A program made the translations under genes and the position numbers. The notes below the pieces were generated by a model that saw only the letters and a list, made by a program, of their open reading frames with translations, made no database searches and was not told where the DNA came from. From an uncultured Eubacteriales bacterium (GTDB lineage: Bacteria; Bacillota; Clostridia; Christensenellales; Aristaeellaceae), in the NCBI GenBank assembly GCA_902790175.1, contig CADAQZ010000012.1, positions 19,166-83,165 of the forward strand: 64,000 nucleotides of DNA, written 5' to 3'. This document shows, piece by piece, positions 25,060-34,169 of this stretch. Each line of letters begins with the position of its first letter. Position 1 is the stretch's first letter.

Positions 25060-25355
25060 AAAAAACCCGCCTCACGCCATGCCTTCGCATGCTTGAGACG
25101 AGTTGCAATCAACCCGCGGTACCACTCAAATTGCACGTTGCCGTGCCCCTTCAGGCTCCATCAAGCCCTGTGCCTTTACGCAGCATTCACGGGAAGCGTC
25201 TACTCGATTCCCCGCCCTCGGGGATCTTTCGGGCTTCCGGCTCGGAAGGGATGGGCTTGTGAGCAACCTGCGTCCGACCTTTCAGCATCCGGCCGGCTCT
25301 CTGCGCGCCGATTGGCTCCGCCGTCTTCGTCATCGCCTTTGAGATATATTCGATT
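25060..25355 (-). ncRNA. T-box riboswitch leader
   Basis: Minus-strand order: promoter, Stem I region with GATGACGAAGACGG and the conserved CAGAGAGCCGG followed by GGATGCTGAAAGG, then the T-box sequence GAGTGGTACCGCG (complement of 25114-25126; 12 of 14 match the consensus), flanked by TGCAAT/ATTGCA, then a terminator hairpin (CGTCTCA...TGAGGCG) with seven or more U. The UGGU would pair with a tRNA whose discriminator base is A. The specifier codon could not be fixed by hand. Expected action: uncharged tRNA stabilises the antiterminator and turns on the HTH-cupin-ligase and GNAT genes. Confidence 0.88.
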
Positions 25356-25361
25356 GTGGTT

Positions 25362-25390
25362 ATTCTATCACCAGCCCCGGCGTCTGTCAA
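25362..25390 (-). promoter_or_regulatory. Promoter of the T-box transcript
   Basis: Minus strand TTGACA (25385-25390), 17-bp spacer, TAGAAT (25362-25367). It gives a leader of about 370 nt before the ATG at 24983. Confidence 0.82.
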
Positions 25391-25487
25391 AGGTTTATCG
25401 CGTTAAATTTATATTGAGGGTCGCCACGCGCGCGTATATTTTGTAGGAAAAGACCGGAAACGTTCGACAAACTGCCGAACAATCGAC

Positions 25488-25516
25488 TTGACAAGCGGCG
25501 GCAATACTGCTAGATT
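25488..25516 (+). promoter_or_regulatory. Promoter of the P-loop ATPase / oxidoreductase cluster
   Basis: TTGACA (25488-25493), 17-bp spacer, TAGATT (25511-25516), 31 bp before the ATPase start. A small inverted repeat GTTCG...CGAAC (25462-25480) lies just upstream and could be an operator. Confidence 0.75.
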
Positions 25517-25547
25517 ATTTATCAAAGTAAAGCGAAGAGGTGGCCAG

Positions 25548-26264
25548 ATGGGTCAGTTCAGCGGGCTTCGCAAGCCCGACCGGCGCGTGATGGTCGTCAC
25601 CGGCCACTACGGCAGCGGCAAGACGGAGTTCTGCGTGAGCCTGGCGATGCGGCTGGCGAAGCTGGGCTTCGGGCCGTATGAGCGCCTGGGCCTGGTGGAC
25701 CTGGACATCGCCAACCCCTACTTCCGCTCCCGCGAGCGCCGGGAGACGCTGGAAGCCGCGGGCGTAAAGGTGTACGGCAGCGCCTACATCCACGAAATCA
25801 CCGCCGAGCTTCCCGCGCTGGGCGCGGACATCCGAGCGCCACTGGAGGACGCGGGCTGCCGCGTGATCGTGGACGTGGGCGGCAACGACTCCGGCGCGGT
25901 GGTGCTCAACCAGTTCGGCAAGTACTTCGACCCCGAGGACGCGCTGTTTCTGATCGTCGTGAACGCCAACCGGCCCGAGACGCGCGACCTGGAAGGGGCG
26001 CTTTCGCACCTGCGGGCCATCGAGCAGAAGACCGGGCGGCGCATTGACGGCGTGATCAACAACTGCCACCTGCTGCGCGAGACCGACGCCGCGTGCGTGG
26101 CGAAGGGACACGCGCTGTGCGAGGCGCTCTGCGAAGCGACGGGGAAGCTCCTCTGGTGCGACACCTACCCCTCGGGCATCGTCCCCGAAGGCGATCTCGC
26201 CGGGAAGTACGAGCACCTGCTGCCGCTGGGGATGTACATGCGGCCGACATGGATAGACAAATGA
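25548..26264 (+). CDS. P-loop ATPase of the ParA/CobQ type
   Basis: 238 residues from ATG 25548, with AGAGG seven bases upstream. Walker A GHYGSGKTE at about residues 19-27, LVDLDIANPYFRS (Walker A' / switch region) and RVIVDVGGNDSG (Walker B-like). This is a SIMIBI-class nucleotide-binding protein. The oxidoreductase genes start 155 bp downstream on the same strand across a heptad-repeat hairpin, so it may help mature or regulate that iron-sulfur enzyme; that role is inference. No DNA-binding or membrane part is seen. Confidence 0.85.
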   Translation: MGQFSGLRKPDRRVMVVTGHYGSGKTEFCVSLAMRLAKLGFGPYERLGLVDLDIANPYFRSRERRETLEAAGVKVYGSAYIHEITAELPALGADIRAPLEDAGCRVIVDVGGNDSGAVVLNQFGKYFDPEDALFLIVVNANRPETRDLEGALSHLRAIEQKTGRRIDGVINNCHLLRETDAACVAKGHALCEALCEATGKLLWCDTYPSGIVPEGDLAGKYEHLLPLGMYMRPTWIDK

Positions 26265-26392
26265 GGAATGAGAAATGAGGAATGAGGAATGAAAGTCAGC
26301 CGGAGATGTGACCGGCTCCCAATAATGAACAAATCCCACAGGGATTTGCGCCGCAATTCCTCATTCCTAATTCCTAATTCATAATTTTTCAA
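26264..26392. repeat. Facing heptad arrays (AGGAATG type) with inner hairpins
   Basis: Direct units AGGAATG, AGAAATG, AGGAATG, AGGAATG face inverted units ATTCCTC, ATTCCTA, ATTCCTA about 75 bp later. Between them are AGCCGG...CCGGCT and AAATCCC-ACA-GGGATTT hairpins. The unit differs from the AGAGTGG type elsewhere but the 7-bp period is the same. Confidence 0.85.
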
Positions 26393-26419
26393 ACCTGCCA
26401 TGCAAGGAGGCTTACGATA

Positions 26420-26653
26420 ATGGCAAACAGAAGGTTCAAGGTCGTCTTCGACCGGGAGCGCTGCAAGGGATGCGAGCTGTGCCGCAGCTTCTGCCCGAAG
26501 CAGATCATCGCCATGGACACCCAGGTGAACGCCAAGGGCTACTGCCCCGCGATGATCGTCGATCAGGAGCAGTGCATCGGCTGCCAGAGCTGCGCGACCG
26601 TCTGTCCCGACTGCGCGATCGAGATTTTCCAGCTGGAGGAGGGGGAAGCATGA
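26420..26653 (+). CDS. 2-oxoacid:ferredoxin oxidoreductase, ferredoxin-like (delta) subunit
   Basis: 77 residues with two 4Fe-4S motifs, CKGCELCRSFCPK (about 15-27) and CIGCQSCATVCPD (about 51-63). It carries electrons from the TPP site to external ferredoxin. AAGGAGG precedes the ATG. The stop overlaps the next start as ATGA, so stoichiometric translation with the alpha subunit is likely. Confidence 0.95.
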   Translation: MANRRFKVVFDRERCKGCELCRSFCPKQIIAMDTQVNAKGYCPAMIVDQEQCIGCQSCATVCPDCAIEIFQLEEGEA

Positions 26654-27726
26654 GCGAGAAGGTATTGATGAAGGGCAACGAGGCCTTCGCCGAGGCGGTC
26701 ATCCGCGGCGGCGCGCGCTTCTACTTTGGCTATCCCATCACCCCCCAGAGCGAGATCCCGGAGTTCATGAGCCGGGAGCTGCCCAAGCGGGGCGGCAAGT
26801 TCCTCCAGGCGGAGAGCGAGCTGGGCGCGATCAACATGGCCTACGGCTGCGGCGCGGCCGGCGGCAGCGGCTTTATCTCGTCCTCGTCCCCGGGCATCGC
26901 GCTGATGCAGGAGGGCATGAGCTTCCTCTGCGGCGCGGAGGTGCCGGTGACGCTTCTGAACGTGTCGCGCGGCGGCCCCGGCATCGGCTCGATCCAACCC
27001 GGCCAGGCCGACTACAACCAGGTGACCCGCGGCGGCGGCAACGGCGACTATCGCATCCCCGTGTTCGCGCCCGCGTCGATCCAGGAGGCCGTGGACATCC
27101 TCTACGAGTGCCCGTCCATCGCCGACAAGTATCGCAACCCGGTGATGGTGCTGGCCGACGGCCTGATGGGCCAGATGATGGAGCCCGTGATGCTGCCTGA
27201 GGAGAAGCACGCGCTGACCAGCGAGGAGATCTCCACCGCGAAGCCCTGGGCGCTGTCCGGCAGCAAGAAGGGCACGCGCAGCGTGGTCAAGAGCCTGCGG
27301 CTGCAGCCGGAGGTGCTGGAGGAGCACGTGGAGCACCTGTTTGAGAAGTACGCCGCCATGGAGAAGGAACTGGAGCGCGTCGAGGTCGAGAACCTCGAGG
27401 GCGCCGAGGTCGTGTTCGTGGCGTTCGGCACGATGGCGCGCCTGGCCCGCGAGGCCATGGAGCTTCTGGAGGCCCAGGGCGTGAAGGCCGGCCTGATCCG
27501 GCCCATCAGCCTGTGGCCGTATCCCTACGGCGCGTTTGAGCAGATCCCCGCCACCGCGAAGGCCGTGATCTCCGTGGAGCTGAGCATGGGCCAGATGCTC
27601 CAGGACATCAACCTGGGCGTGAAGGGCCGCGTGCCCGTCAAACTCATCCACCGCGTGGGCGGCATGCTGCCGACGAGCCTGGAGGTCGTGGAAAAGACGA
27701 AGAAGATACTGGAGGAAGTGCGATGA
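26650..27726 (+). CDS. vorB: 2-oxoacid:ferredoxin oxidoreductase alpha subunit (VorB type)
   Basis: 358 residues from the ATG overlapping the ferredoxin stop. FYFGYPITPQSEIPEFM and ESELGAINMAYG are the family signatures of the pyrimidine-binding domain; the C-terminal third is the transketolase-C-like domain (VVFVAFGTMARLAREA). The family oxidatively decarboxylates branched-chain or other 2-oxoacids to acyl-CoA with ferredoxin. The size and motifs fit clostridial VorB; 2-oxoglutarate or another 2-oxoacid cannot be excluded. Second gene of four. Confidence 0.93.
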   Translation: MSEKVLMKGNEAFAEAVIRGGARFYFGYPITPQSEIPEFMSRELPKRGGKFLQAESELGAINMAYGCGAAGGSGFISSSSPGIALMQEGMSFLCGAEVPVTLLNVSRGGPGIGSIQPGQADYNQVTRGGGNGDYRIPVFAPASIQEAVDILYECPSIADKYRNPVMVLADGLMGQMMEPVMLPEEKHALTSEEISTAKPWALSGSKKGTRSVVKSLRLQPEVLEEHVEHLFEKYAAMEKELERVEVENLEGAEVVFVAFGTMARLAREAMELLEAQGVKAGLIRPISLWPYPYGAFEQIPATAKAVISVELSMGQMLQDINLGVKGRVPVKLIHRVGGMLPTSLEVVEKTKKILEEVR

Positions 27727-28472
27727 AACCTGTATTTACCGTAACAGAGGGCATGCTGCCCGTCAGCACCAGCTATTGCCCCGGCTGCACCCACGGCGTC
27801 GCACACCGCATCATCATGGAGACGCTGGACGAGATGGGCCTGCTCGGGGACACCCTGGGCGTCGCGCCCATCGGCTGCTCCGTCGTGGCGCACCAGTTCA
27901 TGAACGTGGACATGTGCGAGGCGGCCCACGGCCGCGCCCCGGCGGTGGCCTCCGGCATCCGCCGCGTGCACCCGGACAAGGTCGTGTTCACCTACCAGGG
28001 CGACGGCGACCTGGCCTCCATCGGCATGGGCGAGATCGTCCACGCCGCGGCCCGTGGGGAGAAGTTCACCACGTTCTTCATCAACAACGGCATCTACGGC
28101 ATGACCGGCGGCCAGATGGCCCCCACCACGCTGATCGGCCAGCGCTCCACCACCTGCGTGGACGGCCGCACGCGCGAGCAGGCGGGCATGCCGCTGAAGA
28201 TCTGCGAGCTGCTGGCCACGCTGGACGGCCCGGCCTACATCGAGCGCGTGGCGCTGAACAGCCCGGCGCACATCCGCGCGGCGAAGAAGGCCGTGCGCAA
28301 GGCGTTTGAGTACCAGCTCGCGGGCAAGGGCTTCACGTTCATCGAGATGCTGTCCATCTGTCCCACGAACTGGGGCCTGACGCCGCCCAAGGCGATGCAG
28401 TGGCTGGAGGAGAACATGATGGCCTACTATCCGCTGGGCGTCTACCGCGACGTTGAAAAGGAGGCGCAGTGA
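27723..28472 (+). CDS. 2-oxoacid:ferredoxin oxidoreductase beta subunit (TPP-binding)
   Basis: 249 residues; start overlaps the alpha stop (ATGA). CPGCTHG, then GVAPIGCSVV, and the TPP/Mg motif YQGDGDLASIGMGE followed by FFINNGIYGMTGGQM are seen. It binds the diphosphate of TPP at the active site with the alpha subunit. Third gene of the unit. Confidence 0.95.
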   Translation: MKPVFTVTEGMLPVSTSYCPGCTHGVAHRIIMETLDEMGLLGDTLGVAPIGCSVVAHQFMNVDMCEAAHGRAPAVASGIRRVHPDKVVFTYQGDGDLASIGMGEIVHAAARGEKFTTFFINNGIYGMTGGQMAPTTLIGQRSTTCVDGRTREQAGMPLKICELLATLDGPAYIERVALNSPAHIRAAKKAVRKAFEYQLAGKGFTFIEMLSICPTNWGLTPPKAMQWLEENMMAYYPLGVYRDVEKEAQ

Positions 28473-28473
28473 C

Positions 28474-29007
28474 ATGGCGACGACGAAGCTGTTTTTCGCC
28501 GGTTCCGGCGGACAGGGCGTATTGACGATGGGCCAGATGCTGACCTACGCGGCCATGTACGCCGACATGAACGCCACCTGGCTTCCCTCCTACGGCCCGG
28601 AGATGCGCGGCGGCACCGCGAACTGCACCGTGGTCATCAGCCCCGACAAGCCCGTGTCCTGCCCGCTGATCTACGAGGCGGACGACGTGGTGGTGATGAA
28701 CCTGCCGTCGCTGTTGAAGTTTGAATCGCTGGTGAAGCCCGGCGGCAACCTGTTCGTGAACAGTTCGCTGATCGAGCAGAAGGCGACGCGCGACGACATC
28801 AACGTCTACTACGTGCCCGCGAACGACATCGCGCTGGAGCTGGGCAACGCCCGCACCGCGAACGTCGTGATGCTCGGCGCGCTGATGTCCGTCAGCCCCG
28901 TCGTGCCGGTGGAGATGGTCTACAAGATCATGGAAAAGACGTTCTCCGGCCGCAAGGCGCATTTGCTGGACATCAACAAGACCGCGTTCCACGCCTGGAA
29001 GCAGTGA
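28474..29007 (+). CDS. 2-oxoacid:ferredoxin oxidoreductase gamma subunit
   Basis: 177 residues from ATG 28474, one base after the beta stop, with AAAAGGAGG inside the end of beta. FAGSGGQGVLTMGQML is the gamma-domain glycine motif and SYGPEMRGGTANCTV the family core. It contributes to CoA binding. A perfect terminator follows at once, so the unit is ferredoxin-alpha-beta-gamma. Confidence 0.95.
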   Translation: MATTKLFFAGSGGQGVLTMGQMLTYAAMYADMNATWLPSYGPEMRGGTANCTVVISPDKPVSCPLIYEADDVVVMNLPSLLKFESLVKPGGNLFVNSSLIEQKATRDDINVYYVPANDIALELGNARTANVVMLGALMSVSPVVPVEMVYKIMEKTFSGRKAHLLDINKTAFHAWKQ

Positions 29008-29013
29008 AAAACC

Positions 29014-29036
29014 GGCGGGCATTGCCCGCCGTTTTT
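29014..29036. terminator. Intrinsic terminator after the oxidoreductase genes
   Basis: GGCGGGC-ATT-GCCCGCC followed by GTTTTTT. On the other strand the hairpin lies just after the NUDIX stop and is followed by a short A/T stretch, so it may act both ways. Confidence 0.92.
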
Positions 29037-29039
29037 TCA

Positions 29040-29663
29040 CTAATCGAATTCCACCGTCCAATTCTCATCCGCCGCCGCGCGAAAGCACATTGCGATCTGC
29101 GCGGCGGTGGTCTTGTTTTCCGCCAGCGGGCTGGGGAGCTCGTCCGGGCCGAAGAAGCCGCAGGCGACGGTCTCCAGGTTCGGCTTGAATTCGCCGGACA
29201 CGTAGTCGCAGAGTATGAACGCGGAGCAGATGTTGAACAGGAACTGCCGCGTGTTGCGCGTGTTGTGGTCGTGCAGCGCGATCACCCGCCGGGGCCTCAC
29301 GACCATCCCGGCCTCCTCCAGCGCCTCCTTGGCGGCGTTGGAGCGCAGCGTCTGGTCGTAGTCCACCCAGCCGCCGGGCAGCGCCCACTTGCCGTTCGCC
29401 TCCTGCACCAGCAATAGCTTACCGCCGCGCATCACGGCCGCGCGGGTGTCCAGCTTCGGGGTCTGGTAGCCGTCGCCGGCGCAGAACGTCGCGCGGATCT
29501 GTTCCACGGGCACGTCCCCCAGCGCCGCGACCATCTCCGCCGAGATCTCCCGGATGCGCTTGAAGCGCTCGATGTCATACTTGTCCTTGCAGTAGGCCAG
29601 CGCGCACTGCGAGAGGTCCTGCAGCTCCCTGGCCCAGTCGAGCCATGTCTGTCCGTTCGCCAT
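29040..29663 (-). CDS. NUDIX hydrolase with N-terminal helical domain
   Basis: 207 residues. An N-terminal helical segment (about 1-60) with RFKRIREISAEMVA is typical of the ADP-ribose/nucleotide-sugar pyrophosphatase group. The Nudix box runs from GGWVDYDQ to KEALEEAGM (about 97-119), with Ala-Lys-Glu replacing the canonical Arg-Glu start. Cytosolic house-cleaning of nucleoside diphosphate derivatives is likely; substrate unknown. AGGAG precedes ATG 29663. Single gene. Confidence 0.9.
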   Translation of the reverse strand: MANGQTWLDWARELQDLSQCALAYCKDKYDIERFKRIREISAEMVAALGDVPVEQIRATFCAGDGYQTPKLDTRAAVMRGGKLLLVQEANGKWALPGGWVDYDQTLRSNAAKEALEEAGMVVRPRRVIALHDHNTRNTRQFLFNICSAFILCDYVSGEFKPNLETVACGFFGPDELPSPLAENKTTAAQIAMCFRAAADENWTVEFD

Positions 29664-29758
29664 GCCTTTATCTCCTGTAAATCAGATGCCATGAGTATAC
29701 CCCGCGCCGCCCGCGCTGTCAAGGTGCAGCGCGCCACGCGCGGCGATGCAGATTTAAT

Positions 29759-29788
29759 TTGTCTATCCCCCCCAAAATGTGTTATACT
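29759..29788 (+). promoter_or_regulatory. Probable ligA promoter
   Basis: TTGTCT, an 18-bp spacer and TATACT, 24 bp before the ligA ATG. Confidence 0.6.
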
Positions 29789-29794
29789 GTGTGA

Positions 29795-31804
<2,010 letters not shown>

Positions 31805-32110
31805 GGAGTGAGGAGTTGATAGCGGCTGCAGCGCGCTCTTGCCTCCCCTTTCAAGGGGAGGTGGCGCGAAGCGCCGGAGGGGTTTCAGGATGGCATCAGC
31901 CGCCAGTTGTAGGGGCAGCGTTGCGCCGCCCGCCAAAAGCCCTCCCCAGCGCCCCTGAAGGGGGCTGAGGGCCCAGCGCATTTGGCTGCGCGGGCCCGAA
32001 ACCCGCGACCGGCAAAGCGTTGCCAGGGCGCGGGGCGGTTCAGGGGAAGGTGCCGAACGAAGTGAGGCGGGAGAGGTCGTCCCCCTTTAAATTTCCGCTA
32101 CCCCATAGGC
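31805..32110. repeat. Mosaic of intergenic repeat modules after ligA
   Basis: In order: short AGGAGTG heptad run, a GCGGCTGCAGCGC hairpin, the double-hairpin module (31839-31884), the GTAGGGGCAGCG...CGCCGCCC module (31908-31934), CCCTTCAGG-type inverted segments and CGGGCCCGAAACCCG. No open frame with a ribosome site is seen; this looks like pure repeat accretion. Confidence 0.8.
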
Positions 32111-32128
32111 AATCGGCTAATGATGTGG

Positions 32129-32134
32129 TATAAT
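32129..32134 (+). promoter_or_regulatory. Extended -10 element P1 upstream of yicC
   Basis: TGTGGTATAAT with no good -35. Followed six bases later by a perfect inverted repeat (32140-32158). Confidence 0.6.
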
Positions 32135-32139
32135 GATTA

Positions 32140-32158
32140 GGAAAACGGAACGTTTTCC
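32140..32158. promoter_or_regulatory. Inverted repeat between two yicC promoters
   Basis: GGAAAACG-GAA-CGTTTTCC, perfect 8-bp arms. Located just downstream of the P1 -10, a typical operator position; it could also be a short RNA hairpin. Confidence 0.55.
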
Positions 32159-32199
32159 GGGTCGGCGGGCCCCGGAGGGCAGCACGCCGACAATCATGG

Positions 32200-32205
32200 T
32201 ATAAT
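32200..32205 (+). promoter_or_regulatory. Extended -10 element P2 upstream of yicC
   Basis: ATGGTATAATG, the same TGGTATAAT core as P1, 50 bp before the yicC start. Confidence 0.6.
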
Positions 32206-32255
32206 GAACGTGGGCATTTATCCGCCACAGACATCTCGCGTTGGGAGGAGTTACC

Positions 32256-33134
32256 ATGTTGAGCATGACGGGCTACGGGCGCGCGTTCGTGGAGCGGGAC
32301 GGACGGCAGATGACCGTGGAGGTCAAGAGCGTGAACCACCGCTTCCTGGACATCTCCTTCCGGATGCCCCGGAACCTGATGTTCCTGGAGGACGCGGCGC
32401 GCAAGGCCGTGGGGGAGAAGCTCTCCCGCGGGCACGTGGACGTGTTCGTGACGTACAAGAACCTGCGCACGGACGCGCGCAAGGTGACGGCGGACGTGGC
32501 GCTGTTCAACGCCTACGCCGACGCGCTGCAGGAGCTGAGCACCGCCTCCGGCGGCGGCATGCGCGACGACCGCACGCTGATGACCATCGCGCGGATGCCG
32601 GACGTACTGATGGTCTGCGAGGCCGAGGAGGATCAGGAGGCCGTGCTTTCGCTGATGCGCGAGGCGCTCGACGGCGCGCTGGACGAGCTGATCGCCATGC
32701 GCCGCCGGGAGGGCGAGGCCATGAAGGCGGACCTGTCCGGCCGCGTGGAGGCCATCCAGAAGATGACCGACGCCGTGGAGGCCCGCTATCCCGAGACGGT
32801 GGAGGCGTACAAGCAGCGGCTGAAGGGCGCCGTGCAGGAGCTGATGGGCGGCGAGGCGGACGAGACGCGGCTGATGATGGAGGTGGCCCTGATGGCCGAC
32901 CGCAGCGCCATCGCCGAGGAGACCGTGCGCCTGAACAGCCACCTGCGCCAGCTGCGCGCGCTGTTTGACAGCGACGAGCCCGTCGGCCGGCGCATCGACT
33001 TCATCGTGCAGGAATTGAACCGCGAGGTGAACACCATCTCCTCCAAGTCGCAGGACATCCCCATCACCCGGCTGACCGTCGACCTGAAGGCGGAGATCGA
33101 AAAGCTGCGCGAGCAGCTGCAGAACATCGAGTGA
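32256..33134 (+). CDS. yicC: YicC-family endoribonuclease
   Basis: 292 residues from ATG 32256 (GGGAGGAG upstream). N-terminal MLSMTGYGRAFVE, then VKSVNHRFLDISFRMP, and the C-terminal DUF1732 block RIDFIVQELNREVNTISSKSQD are the family hallmarks. YicC proteins are RNases linked to small-RNA and stress regulation. First gene of the long housekeeping string. In Bacillus remA lies between yicC and gmk; it is absent here. Confidence 0.95.
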   Translation: MLSMTGYGRAFVERDGRQMTVEVKSVNHRFLDISFRMPRNLMFLEDAARKAVGEKLSRGHVDVFVTYKNLRTDARKVTADVALFNAYADALQELSTASGGGMRDDRTLMTIARMPDVLMVCEAEEDQEAVLSLMREALDGALDELIAMRRREGEAMKADLSGRVEAIQKMTDAVEARYPETVEAYKQRLKGAVQELMGGEADETRLMMEVALMADRSAIAEETVRLNSHLRQLRALFDSDEPVGRRIDFIVQELNREVNTISSKSQDIPITRLTVDLKAEIEKLREQLQNIE

Positions 33135-33175
33135 CCCGGTTTTCCCAATACATAAGCATGAGGGAGTGACCGACC

Positions 33176-33814
33176 ATGGCGAACCGAGGCAGGCTGTTTG
33201 TCATCTCCGGTCCCGCGGGCGCGGGCAAGACGGAGATCGTCAAGAAACTGATCGAGCGGCATCCGGACGTGAAGCTGTCGGTGTCGTGCACCACCCGCGC
33301 GCCCCGTCCCGGCGAGGTGAACGGCGTGAACTACCACTTCGTCAGCGACGAGCGCTTCGACGAACTGGTGGCCGAGGGCGCGTTCTACGAGTGGGCGCAC
33401 GTGCACCAGAACCGCTACGGCACGCTGAAGCACACCGTGCAGCAGGAGCTCTCCAAGGGCCACGACCTGATCCTGGAGATCGACGTGCAGGGCTGCCTGC
33501 AGGCCATGGCGCAGGACGAGACCGTCACCGGCATCTTCGTCTGCCCGCCCAGCCGCGAAAACCTGGAGCGGCGGCTGCGGGGGCGGGGCACCGAGACGGA
33601 GGAGTCCATCCGCGTGCGGCTGAACAACGTGGCCGGGGAGGTGGCCCAGGCCTATAAGTACCACTACGTGATCATCCACCAGGACTGGAGCGACGTTCCA
33701 AACGCGCTGGAGATCGCGGCCGAGGAGGCCTACGCCATCATCGCCGCCCGCCGCCTGGAGCTCGCCAACCGAAAGGACTTTTTGGACCACCTGAGCGAAA
33801 CGCTCAGAAGCTAG
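33176..33814 (+). CDS. gmk: Guanylate kinase
   Basis: 212 residues. Walker A GPAGAGKTE at residues 12-20, SCTTRAPRPGEVNGVNYHF (GMP-binding) and the lid region follow. Converts GMP to GDP. 41 bp after yicC. Its neighbour rpoZ is the usual partner. Confidence 0.97.
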   Translation: MANRGRLFVISGPAGAGKTEIVKKLIERHPDVKLSVSCTTRAPRPGEVNGVNYHFVSDERFDELVAEGAFYEWAHVHQNRYGTLKHTVQQELSKGHDLILEIDVQGCLQAMAQDETVTGIFVCPPSRENLERRLRGRGTETEESIRVRLNNVAGEVAQAYKYHYVIIHQDWSDVPNALEIAAEEAYAIIAARRLELANRKDFLDHLSETLRS

Positions 33815-33839
33815 CAACAATGACCGGAGGTAATGCATT

Positions 33840-34055
33840 ATGATGACCGAACCCCCCATCGGCGAACTGCTGGAGAAGGTGGACTGCCGCTACACGCTGG
33901 CCGTGGAGGCGTCCAAGCGCGCCCGCGAGATCATCGCCGGCAGCCTGCCGCTGATCGACACCAAGGAGACCAAGCCGCTGTCCATCGCCATCGAGGAGAT
34001 CAACCGCCGGCTGATCACCTACACCCGCGACGAGGAAGCGGACAGCGAGGAGTAA
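33840..34055 (+). CDS. rpoZ: RNA polymerase omega subunit
   Basis: 71 residues; [24 protein letters not shown] matches the conserved omega N-terminal block, and [15 protein letters not shown] the second. Supports assembly of beta-prime. Two ATGs in tandem at 33840 and 33843 can serve as start; GGAGG lies upstream. A hairpin follows at 34092-34120. Confidence 0.95.
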   Translation: MMTEPPIGELLEKVDCRYTLAVEASKRAREIIAGSLPLIDTKETKPLSIAIEEINRRLITYTRDEEADSEE

Positions 34056-34091
34056 TTGATCGCGACGCCCTCGAACCATAGAGACTTTCGC

Positions 34092-34120
34092 AGCGAAACC
34101 CGGCCCGGGCTGGTTTCGCT
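34092..34120 (+). terminator. Hairpin between rpoZ and coaBC
   Basis: AGCGAAACC / GGTTTCGCT, perfect 9-bp arms around an 11-nt GC-rich loop that can extend the stem, then TCTTTGAG. It is a weak terminator or processing site inside the housekeeping string and could split it into two expression units. Confidence 0.55.
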
Positions 34121-34169
34121 TCTTTGAGTTGGAACATCCGATGCTTTCACCGGGAAGGAGTGCGGGACT

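Noticed and set aside
25462-25480. GTTCG...CGAAC as a firm operator for the ATPase gene
   Set aside because: Only five-base arms and a single copy; kept as a remark in the promoter entry.
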